This document shows, piece by piece, positions 1 through 5,314 of a stretch of 9,619 bases of DNA (position 1 is its first letter; each line of letters begins with the position of its first letter). The DNA is from an uncultured Bacteroidales bacterium. GTDB taxonomy: Bacteria; Bacteroidota; Bacteroidia; Bacteroidales; UBA932. The notes beneath the pieces are model-generated. The model was given only the letters and a program-made list of their open reading frames with translations, did not search any database and was not told where the DNA came from. The DNA is taken from the NCBI GenBank assembly GCA_947305045.1, contig CAMZCW010000078.1, positions 1-9,619 on the forward strand, read 5' to 3'. The position numbers were made by a program, and so were the translations under genes.

Positions 1-260
1 GCAACTTTTTTCATCGGCCTTATGGCCTATTCAGAGGGGTTTTTCAGCGGCCTCTGCATAAAATCCAACCTTTTGCAGTTACCCAACCAACCAGTCACAT
101 CTGAGAAGGGCATAAAGAGCCCGCAACGAGAGCCTGTTTCACAAACGCCTATGCATCAGACACTTACCTCAATGGACGGTCCACTTTTCGGCAGGGCTCG
201 TCATATCAAGTAGCTGATTATCAATCACTTCCGTATCACGATAGTTGTGTGTATTGAGCT
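1..260. other. Unassigned stretch beyond the truncated IS66 tnpB
   Basis: I find no gene I can name here. A plus-strand reading frame of 63 codons (22-213) and a minus-strand run of about 34 codons that includes NYRDTEVIDNQLLD exist, but neither matches a family I recognise. Two short inverted repeats are visible near the left edge: ggcc/ggcc at 16-27 and cagagg/cctctg at 32-56. The sequence catcagacacttac at 154-167 matches 12 of 14 bases of catcagatgcttac at 917-930 in the IS66 left end, in the same orientation. It may be flanking DNA brought in when the element decayed, or part of another mobile element cut by the window edge. Confidence 0.4.
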
Positions 261-500
261 TCACGCAACACTCATTCTGCCCATGTCCAGACGGATGGAG
301 TATAAGACCAGACCGCCTTCTTCCTGACGGAGAAGTTTCATCATGTTCCGGCTGGCATTGGCAAAGATGAACACGTCCCCGCTGCGGAGTCGCTCACACA
401 TAGCGTTCGTCACGATGCCGCTGAGCCCGTTGAAGCTCTTGCGCATATCAACGGGCTTGTTGTACAACCAGTACCGGCAGGTGTTATCCAGGCTAAACAT
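261..500 (-). pseudogene. tnpB: IS66 accessory protein TnpB, C-terminally truncated
   Basis: The visible product of 79 residues carries the IS66 Orf2 (TnpB) signature: an N-terminal RYWLYNKPVDMRKSFNGLSG block, then SGDVFIFANASRNMMKLL and GGLVLYSIRLDMGR. Family members are usually about 110-120 residues, so roughly the last third is missing. The reading frame leaves the family pattern right after DMGR and hits a stop a few codons later, which suggests a deletion or rearrangement junction near position 270. The start chosen is the ATG at 498-500, which overlaps the tnpA stop (TGATG), the usual coupling in this family; a GTG one codon earlier is also possible. TnpB is a transposition accessory protein of uncertain biochemical role, and this copy is probably non-functional. 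Confidence 0.7.
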
Positions 501-859
501 CACCCGGCTGAGATTATTTCACGAAGATGAGCTGCAGTCATGCAGCCCTGGATTCGCATAGCCGTGCCTGAGGCTGTTCTTAGCTCTACGGTCAGATAAC
601 TCTCTGCTTCCTGTACACCTTTTGCTGTGGATGGTTTCTTCCCGTTCCTGATGGGCATCAGTCCAGAGCTGAACGTTCCCGGAACCATTTGAACGAACTC
701 TCCGACATTGCTAGACGCTTCGTCCTCCAATCTGTACTTACGCTTTGCCTTGTAGAAGTTCCAGAACGGAATGTCAAGCTCTTCCAAGCGCTGTCTGTAG
801 CTCATCTTGTGCTCCTGGCAGTACTGAACAATCTCCAGGATCTGTTCGCGTGTCATCAT
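500..859 (-). CDS. tnpA: IS66-family accessory protein TnpA
   Basis: This 119-residue protein has the TnpA layout: a basic helix-turn-helix-like N-terminus (residues 1-45, with MSYRQRLEELDI and FWNFYKAKRKYRL), a variable middle, and a C-terminal strand region near residues 88-119 (YLTVELRTASGTAMRIQG then HLREIISAG). That tail resembles the usual IS66 Orf1 ending, in which a short strand pair precedes a helix. TnpA is thought to bind DNA and assist the TnpC transposase. The gene appears full-length, but with tnpB truncated and no tnpC it cannot support transposition alone. Two in-frame ATGs at 854-859 offer alternative starts. It follows a recognisable promoter at 877-909. Confidence 0.75.
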   Translation of the reverse strand: MMTREQILEIVQYCQEHKMSYRQRLEELDIPFWNFYKAKRKYRLEDEASSNVGEFVQMVPGTFSSGLMPIRNGKKPSTAKGVQEAESYLTVELRTASGTAMRIQGCMTAAHLREIISAG

Positions 860-876
860 ATGCTTACGATTTTTTG

Positions 877-909
877 CAAATGTAGCCAGGATCTCTCCCG
901 GCTACAATA
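877..909 (-). promoter_or_regulatory. Bacteroidota-type promoter of IS66 tnpA
   Basis: On the minus strand TACATTTG (877-884) matches the -7 consensus TAnnTTTG, and TATTG (905-909) sits 20 nt upstream as the -33 element. Transcription would start near 870-873, about 12 nt before the tnpA ATG. An inverted repeat (TGTAGCC/GGCTACA, extended inward by a GG/CC pair after one mismatch) occupies 881-906, between and overlapping the two elements, and could be an operator. Confidence 0.6.
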
Positions 910-916
910 TGCAGTT

Positions 917-967
917 CATCAGATGCTTACGTACATGTCCAGGATGCTTACCGGATGCGTACCTTAC
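917..967 (-). repeat. IS66 left-end motif cluster (iterated GTAAGCATC-like units)
   Basis: The octamer atgcttac (GTAAGCAT on the minus strand) occurs at 923-930 and 944-951, with atgcgtac at 955-962 and an outer cttac at 963-967. A further copy lies at 860-867, directly before the tnpA start. IS66 ends are known to begin with GTAA, and iterated motifs would suit transposase binding. The outer boundary at 967 is inferred, because the opposite end is not present for comparison. Confidence 0.45.
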
Positions 968-984
968 CGTTTAATTACATTCAA

Positions 985-1015
985 AATCCGAGGCCCAGGA
1001 ACTGAGCCTCGGATT
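985..1015 (-). terminator. Intrinsic terminator of the lipoprotein gene
   Basis: AATCCGAGGC (985-994) and GCCTCGGATT (1006-1015) form a perfect 10-bp stem. After one C/A mismatch the stem continues with CAG/CTG around a GAA loop. On the minus strand it begins about 20 nt after the lipoprotein stop codon and runs straight into TTTTG, a short U tract. It separates the lipoprotein gene from the IS66 remnant and would limit read-through into tnpA. Confidence 0.8.
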
Positions 1016-1035
1016 AGATGAAATAAAAATGCTAA

Positions 1036-3489
1036 CTACTCTCCATATACGATTACGTTGTCAAGCTGACTGTCTCTATTGGTCGATTTATTACTAGCGT
1101 CAGAGGTAACGTACTCCCACTTCAATCTAAAATCTGAGGTCACCACATCAGATACAGTGGCTGAATATCCATTAGTTTCATCAACATTTGTATCCTTCGC
1201 ATAGGTTAGAGTGGTCCAACTCGTCCCATTAGTAGAATACTTCAGTGTCATAGTAACGTTTGTTCCCAGTTTAGACAAGAAGGTTACTTTCTTTATCGTC
1301 TTGCTTGCAGAAAGGACATTTTCGGTTGTTACAGAACCATTATTAGCACTACCCTTCACACGGCAGATAATATTTGCAGACCCGGCAAGAGGAGTACCGG
1401 TAGTCACGCAATCAGCTTTAACAAGGTTCCAATCCACGGAGGATACTGTATATTGATTTTCGGTATATGAATTGTTTCCACTGGTCCGGTGCTCACTAGA
1501 GCCTTCGAATGTAGCAGTATATACGGGATTGGCGACCGCAGTAGATGATGCTTTCTTGATGGTAATTACCTTCTTCTGAGGGTCATCTTCGTTACCATTA
1601 CGGTATACTACGATGGTGCCAAGCGTCTGTTCTTCGGCACCAGCAGCTGTTGTAGAACTTACTGTGATGGTCTGAGCAGAGGCATTGCCGGAACCGGAAG
1701 CGGCGCTGGAAATGGTAAGGTTCTTTTCATCAGCGGGGTTAGCAACGGCCGTCCATCCAAAAGTAGGTGTAGTAATGGTGAAACTAGCAGTTGTTTCGTC
1801 TTTCAGGATCGTAATAGTAGAACCGGAAACGCTGAATGTCTCGCCGAGCTGGGCTACAGAAACAACTTTATTGGCACCCTGGCTAGCGGAAGAAAGTGTA
1901 ATTGAACCATTTCTGGCAGCAGTTCCATAGTTCGGATTCACAGAGTAGGTAACTGTGCCAGCATGATCAGAGACAGCGGATGCTACGACTACGGTACCAT
2001 CACCGACGGCTTCAACATCGTCTGCACCAGTGAAGTTATGGATTGTATAGGTCAAATTATCATCTACAACACCAATTGCAGGAACGTCCGTTACATTAGA
2101 GGCAACTATAGAAGGGTCGCCCAAAACGGCCCCATTGCCGTATATCTTAACGTTATCAATAGTAAGCTGGTAGTTACCTGATGTGGGTTTTGTTCCAGCC
2201 ACTTCAAATTTGATTCTGACTTTCGAGAATTCTCCAGTCGAGCTAACAACGAAGCTATACTTGGCAAAACTGGTGGTTAATGATTTTTCATTATCGACCT
2301 TAACCCAGTTGGTACCACTGTCAGTTGAATAGTAGGTGTTTAATTTGAGATTTGTGTTGGACACTTTGGCGTCATAACTGACACTCGTAACATAGGAGCA
2401 GTCAAACCCATTATAGATTGCTCCGAAATTACCAGCAGAATAGACGCGCAGTTGTGCACAGTTACTTCCATTCCAGTTGCCATATGTGATATACCAGGAA
2501 GTTCCCTCAGGATCTGTCCCTTGAATAGGGGTTGCACTTGCGTAAGATGATCCATCAATTGGATAGTTGAATTCCGTAGAATAGATGGGCGGAGCAGCGT
2601 CATATGAGAAATTCAGCGTCTTAACCTTGCCCGGGACGAAGGAAACAGCAGCCGGGAGTGTAACGCCCTTGGACAGGTCATTGACCGTGAGGGTGAGGTT
2701 CTTACCGATCACTGCATCGAAGGGAGGAACCGAGATATAATAATCGGCCGAAGCGCCATCTGCGATGGGGGTGGTGTTAGTAACAGTAAGGGTAACGGAC
2801 TTTCCTGTTTTACCGCTCTTGGGGGAGAACAACGGAGTAGCTCCCGAAAAATTGATATAAAACTGACCGGTGATATCATAGTCTTCCGTTGCGAAAGTGA
2901 CGCTCTTTACGTCTACGGGGGCACCGGAATTGTTGGTTACGTGAACTTTGATGATGCTCATGGCCTGGTTCATCATAATGGAGGGAGCGGTGCCGTTTGC
3001 AACGCCTTCTGCCTTGCCATACAGGGGGAACTTGCTTCCGGCCAGGTGAGCCATCGGATGTGCAAAATCCTGAGTCATATTGCCTCCGACGTCAATGTAG
3101 CCATCACCTGAAGGTTTGAGATGTGAGTTATAGGGATAGAAAACGTACCAGTCATTGCTGGCCTCAAAAGCATCTGTGACAGTACCTTTGAACGTATTGC
3201 TGGCCAGATCTTCTTCTGCAATGGTGAATTTGTCATTGGTTCCATACGTGTCAGAGCCGGCGGCGGTATGGAAAACTGAGATTGCATCATTTGCAGCCCA
3301 TTTTATGGATGAAATGCTTTCTGCAGTTGTTTTTGTATCTATTCCTGCAACGAATTCAAAGGGCACACCCACTTTGGCGGCCTGGGCGGGTTCTGCATCT
3401 TTGAGGATAGCCTCCTGTTTGGCGCAGCCCGGAGTGAGGGCGATGATTGCTGCAATCATCAAACCTTGAAGCATAAAATTCTTTTTCAT
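1036..3489 (-). CDS. Large surface lipoprotein with fimbrillin-like N-terminus and BACON-type/beta-sandwich modules
   Basis: The 817-residue product starts with a lipoprotein signal (KK, hydrophobic core, lipobox LTPGC with Cys22), so it should be lipidated and probably outer-membrane attached. Residues about 43-296 resemble the Bacteroidales fimbrillin-like/Mfa fold: FEFVAGIDTKT, then IKWAANDAISVF, FKGTV and WYVFYPYN. Two similar beta-sandwich modules follow, at about 303-452 (YYSTDSGTNWVKV, ending IDNVKIYG) and 655-816 (KYSTNGTSWTTL, ending LDNVIVYG), which suggests an internal duplication. Between them lie two Ig-like/BACON-type domains (about 457-550, ending VVSVAQLGE, and 551-650). No catalytic motif and no type IX sorting domain are visible. 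A binding or adhesive role is inferred; it could be a tip or accessory fimbrillin or a glycan-binding protein. It follows a 50-residue gene by 20 nt and is probably cotranscribed with it. Confidence 0.75.
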   Translation of the reverse strand: MKKNFMLQGLMIAAIIALTPGCAKQEAILKDAEPAQAAKVGVPFEFVAGIDTKTTAESISSIKWAANDAISVFHTAAGSDTYGTNDKFTIAEEDLASNTFKGTVTDAFEASNDWYVFYPYNSHLKPSGDGYIDVGGNMTQDFAHPMAHLAGSKFPLYGKAEGVANGTAPSIMMNQAMSIIKVHVTNNSGAPVDVKSVTFATEDYDITGQFYINFSGATPLFSPKSGKTGKSVTLTVTNTTPIADGASADYYISVPPFDAVIGKNLTLTVNDLSKGVTLPAAVSFVPGKVKTLNFSYDAAPPIYSTEFNYPIDGSSYASATPIQGTDPEGTSWYITYGNWNGSNCAQLRVYSAGNFGAIYNGFDCSYVTSVSYDAKVSNTNLKLNTYYSTDSGTNWVKVDNEKSLTTSFAKYSFVVSSTGEFSKVRIKFEVAGTKPTSGNYQLTIDNVKIYGNGAVLGDPSIVASNVTDVPAIGVVDDNLTYTIHNFTGADDVEAVGDGTVVVASAVSDHAGTVTYSVNPNYGTAARNGSITLSSASQGANKVVSVAQLGETFSVSGSTITILKDETTASFTITTPTFGWTAVANPADEKNLTISSAASGSGNASAQTITVSSTTAAGAEEQTLGTIVVYRNGNEDDPQKKVITIKKASSTAVANPVYTATFEGSSEHRTSGNNSYTENQYTVSSVDWNLVKADCVTTGTPLAGSANIICRVKGSANNGSVTTENVLSASKTIKKVTFLSKLGTNVTMTLKYSTNGTSWTTLTYAKDTNVDETNGYSATVSDVVTSDFRLKWEYVTSDASNKSTNRDSQLDNVIVYGE

Positions 3490-3509
3490 AAGTCTTACTG
3501 CTTTGATGA

Positions 3510-3662
3510 TTACATGGATGAACCAAAGTCGATGGGATTAGGGTCTTCGACAAAACCACCGATTCCAATCTGAGGATTCGGAACGCTTTGGCAGATGACA
3601 GCCTCGGATTGTACTACGAGGCGTTCTGCTTTGGGAGCAGTGTAATGAAGTTTTTGTTGCAT
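3510..3662 (-). CDS. Small 50-residue protein upstream of the fimbrillin-like lipoprotein
   Basis: I chose the ATG at 3660-3662, giving MQQKLHYTAPKAERLVVQSE followed by AVICQSV and a tail with GIGGFVEDPNPIDFGSSM. A longer frame reaching 3704 would begin at a TTG inside the -7 promoter box, so it is rejected. There is no signal peptide or membrane segment; one cysteine (Cys24) lies mid-protein. Short proteins of this design (KxxYxxPxxE-like start, central C(Q/T)S, acidic and proline-containing tail) are, from memory, common just upstream of secreted or fimbrillin-type genes in Bacteroidales, but I know of no established function. It could be a leader or regulatory ORF, or a substrate or chaperone-like partner of the downstream lipoprotein. 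Confidence 0.65.
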   Translation of the reverse strand: MQQKLHYTAPKAERLVVQSEAVICQSVPNPQIGIGGFVEDPNPIDFGSSM

Positions 3663-3701
3663 TATAATAGGGTTTAATAGCATTTTTGACCTACTAACTC
3701 G

Positions 3702-3734
3702 CAAAGGTACAAAATTACGCGCAAATGGCCAAAA
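3702..3734 (-). promoter_or_regulatory. Bacteroidota-type promoter of the small protein-lipoprotein unit
   Basis: On the minus strand TACCTTTG (3702-3709) matches the -7 consensus TAnnTTTG, and TTTTG (3730-3734) lies 20 nt upstream as the -33 box. A second -7-like box, TAATTTTG (3710-3717), directly precedes it. The predicted start near 3696 leaves a leader of about 34 nt before the chosen ATG at 3662. It faces away from the DUF3467 promoter. Confidence 0.65.
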
Positions 3735-3763
3735 CCATTTTTCATTTTAACATAGGTAAACCA

Positions 3764-3795
3764 TTTTCTCAATCGCACATTTTTTTGTATTTTTG
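3764..3795 (+). promoter_or_regulatory. Probable promoter of the DUF3467-kdsC-maf-mutY operon
   Basis: TATTTTTG (3788-3795) fits the -7 consensus TAnnTTTG. The expected -33 region holds TTTTC (3764-3768), one base off TTTTG, with 19 nt between. Transcription would start near 3801, giving a leader of about 15 nt. An AGAAG just before the ATG at 3816 is a weak ribosome-binding candidate. The -33 match is imperfect and the region is T-rich, so chance is possible. Confidence 0.5.
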
Positions 3796-3815
3796 CATGA
3801 TAAAACCTAGAAGAA

Positions 3816-4163
3816 ATGGATAACAACAGCCCTAAACCCCAGAACCAGATTCAGTTGGAACTGAAGCCGGAAATTGCCAAGGGTTCCTACTCGAACCTTG
3901 CCATCATATCGCATTCCCGCAGCGAGTTCATCATTGACTTTGCCACTACCCTGCCCGGGCTGGCCAAGCCGGAGATTGGCAACCGCATTGTCATGACCCC
4001 GGAGCATGCCAAGCGCCTGATGAACGCCCTGTTCGACAATATCTCCAAGTATGAGGCCCAGTTCGGCGTCATTGACCTGGGCGGCGGCAAAGGCCCGCAG
4101 CAAGGCGGCGGAACATTCAATCTGGCCGATTTTGGCCCGTTGGGCGGCGGAAGCAAGTCGTAG
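3816..4163 (+). CDS. DUF3467 family protein
   Basis: This 115-residue protein has the conserved DUF3467 core: a QIQLELKPEIAKGSYSNLAI strand pair near residues 11-30, SRSEFIIDFATTLPG near 34-48, and IVMTPEHAKRLMNALFDNI with KYEAQFG near 58-84. Family members are small cytoplasmic proteins, widespread in Bacteroidota, with no established function as far as I know. The last 25 or so residues form a glycine-rich tail (LGGGKG, QQGGG, LGGGSKS) that looks disordered. The ATG is preceded by AGAAG and lies about 15 nt from the predicted transcription start. It heads a run with kdsC, maf and mutY, and the stop is 19 nt before kdsC. The context does not reveal its job. Confidence 0.85.
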   Translation: MDNNSPKPQNQIQLELKPEIAKGSYSNLAIISHSRSEFIIDFATTLPGLAKPEIGNRIVMTPEHAKRLMNALFDNISKYEAQFGVIDLGGGKGPQQGGGTFNLADFGPLGGGSKS

Positions 4164-4187
4164 ATTCTTCGCCAGGCTCAGAATGAC
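4163..4187. repeat. Dispersed-repeat-like element spanning the kdsC start
   Basis: The stretch gattcttcgcc..ctcagaatgac closely resembles a short interspersed sequence I recall from many Bacteroidota and other genomes, which appears there as gattcttcgcttcgctcagaatgac. Its ends ATTCT/AGAAT are inverted. It fills the gap between the DUF3467 stop and kdsC, and its terminal aATGac supplies the kdsC start codon. The identification rests on memory, since only one copy is in the window. Confidence 0.45.
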
Positions 4188-4713
4188 AAAAGAGAAACTT
4201 CTCAGTATCAAAGCCTTTGCCTTTGACATAGACGGCGTAGCCACGGACGGCGGCGTGTTCTGCAACAGCGACGGAGACCTCCTGCGCACCTATGACGCCA
4301 AAGACGGCTTTGCCATCCGGATGGCCGTCATGAACGGTTTCCCGGTAGCCGTCATTACCGGCGGCAGCTCCGAGAGCATCCGTAAACGCATGATTACCAG
4401 CGGAATAAAGCCAGAAGATGTGTTCCTACACTGCCGGGATAAAAGGGACCAGTTCCACCAGTTCTGCGAGCGCTACAACCTCCGGCCACAGGATGTCATG
4501 TACTTTGGGGACGATGTCCCCGACATGGACGTTCTCAAGGCATGCGGCTGCGGCGTATGTCCTGCCGATGCCGTGGAAGAAGTGAAAGCCATCGCAGACT
4601 GGACATCATCCCGCCCCGGCGGCAAGGGTTGCCTCCGCGAATGCATCGAGGGGACACTCCGTGCACAGGGAAAATGGGTGTTCAACCCCGGCGAATACAA
4701 GCGCAAATTTTAA
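4183..4713 (+). CDS. kdsC: KdsC-type HAD phosphatase (3-deoxy-D-manno-octulosonate 8-phosphate phosphatase)
   Basis: The 176-residue product is a cap-less HAD phosphatase of KdsC length. Motif I is FDIDG (Asp15, Asp17) followed by VATDGG, motif II is ITGG (Thr59), motif III is Lys87 and motif IV is GDDVPD (Asp110, Asp111, Asp114). The C-terminal RPGGKGCLRE and LRAQGKW are typical of KdsC. The enzyme removes phosphate from Kdo-8-P in the cytoplasm on the way to CMP-Kdo for the LPS inner core. A longer frame from 4051 overlaps DUF3467 and translates the repeat, so I use the ATG at 4183, which leaves the usual short N-terminus. No clear Shine-Dalgarno is seen. maf follows after 4 nt. A related sugar-phosphate substrate cannot be excluded. 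Confidence 0.85.
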   Translation: MTKEKLLSIKAFAFDIDGVATDGGVFCNSDGDLLRTYDAKDGFAIRMAVMNGFPVAVITGGSSESIRKRMITSGIKPEDVFLHCRDKRDQFHQFCERYNLRPQDVMYFGDDVPDMDVLKACGCGVCPADAVEEVKAIADWTSSRPGGKGCLRECIEGTLRAQGKWVFNPGEYKRKF

Positions 4714-4717
4714 GTCG

Positions 4718-5314
4718 ATGGACCTTCACGGCAAGCAGATTATTCTGGGTAGCAACTCCCCCAGACGGCGGGAACTACTCAAAGGATTAGACATTGATTT
4801 TACGGTAGATACAGATAATCACTTCCAGGAAAGCTTTGGCCCGGAAGTTCCCTACGACACCGTCCCCCGCCTCATGGCGGAAGGCAAATCCCACGGCTTT
4901 CACCGCCCGCTGAAGGAGAATGAAATCCTCATCACGGCGGACACCATGGTCATCCTTCCTCCCGCAGACGGCCGCCCCGGAGAAATCCTGGGAAAGCCCA
5001 AGGACCGGGCCGATGCCTGCCGCATGCTCCGGGACCTCTCCGGCCGGGGACACCACGTCACCACCGCCGTCACCATCCGAGACGCCTACCGGGAGGAAAG
5101 CTTTGAAGTAACCACCCAGGTGTGGTTCAAGCCCCTCACGGAAGAAGAAATCAGCTATTATGTAGATACCTACAAGCCCTTTGACAAAGCGGGCGCCTAC
5201 GCCATCCAGGAATGGATTGGCCATGTGGGCATTACGCGCATTGAGGGCTCCTATTTCAACGTGGTGGGCTTCCCCGTACAACGGGTCTATGAAAAGCTGC
5301 AACGCTTCCTCTGA
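4718..5314 (+). CDS. maf: Maf family nucleoside triphosphate pyrophosphatase
   Basis: The 198-residue protein shows the Maf signature LGSNSPRRRELL at 10-21, the catalytic-region ITADTMV with Asp75, GKP at 92-94, DKAGAYAIQ at 156-164, and IEGSYFNVVGFP near 175-186. Maf proteins hydrolyse non-canonical or pyrimidine NTPs (dTTP/UTP in the YhdE subgroup) to the monophosphate and pyrophosphate, a house-cleaning role in the cytoplasm. The AYAIQE and GSYFNVVG blocks favour the YhdE-like side over YceF, but I would not state the substrate firmly. The ATG at 4718 puts the signature nine residues from the N-terminus, as expected; an earlier ATG at 4661 lies inside kdsC. Its TGA overlaps the mutY ATG by one base. 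Confidence 0.9.
   Translation: MDLHGKQIILGSNSPRRRELLKGLDIDFTVDTDNHFQESFGPEVPYDTVPRLMAEGKSHGFHRPLKENEILITADTMVILPPADGRPGEILGKPKDRADACRMLRDLSGRGHHVTTAVTIRDAYREESFEVTTQVWFKPLTEEEISYYVDTYKPFDKAGAYAIQEWIGHVGITRIEGSYFNVVGFPVQRVYEKLQRFL

Larger units (their letters stand above)
261..967 (-). mobile_element. IS66-family insertion sequence remnant (left end, tnpA, truncated tnpB)
   Basis: The minus strand shows the IS66 order: a left end with GTAA-starting motifs, then tnpA, then tnpB overlapping the tnpA stop. IS66 elements normally continue with a large DDE transposase gene (tnpC) of roughly 500 codons. Here tnpB stops early and only about 260 nt remain before the window edge, with no transposase-like reading frame in them, so the element looks broken at or near the tnpB stop. 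The proposed outer end is the ttac at 964-967 (GTAA on the minus strand). No matching right end is visible, so an exact boundary and target duplication cannot be given. It lies just beyond the terminator of the lipoprotein gene. Confidence 0.7.

Noticed and set aside
22..213. A 63-codon plus-strand frame at the left edge
   Set aside because: There is no recognisable domain, no promoter or ribosome-binding site that I can support, and it lies beside a decayed mobile element.
3601..3610. The 10-mer gcctcggatt shared with the terminator arm at 1006-1015
   Set aside because: The copy at 3601 lies in the coding sequence of the small protein with no paired arm nearby and no further similarity, so chance is the simplest explanation.
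4051..4182. A 44-residue N-terminal extension of the KdsC frame
   Set aside because: It overlaps the DUF3467 coding region in another frame and translates the repeat-like spacer (RRFFARLRM). KdsC proteins normally start shortly before the FDxDG motif.
3807..4289. A 160-codon minus-strand frame containing VILSLAKNLRL
   Set aside because: It is antisense to DUF3467 and the kdsC start. The peptide is what the minus strand of the dispersed-repeat-like element encodes, not a gene.
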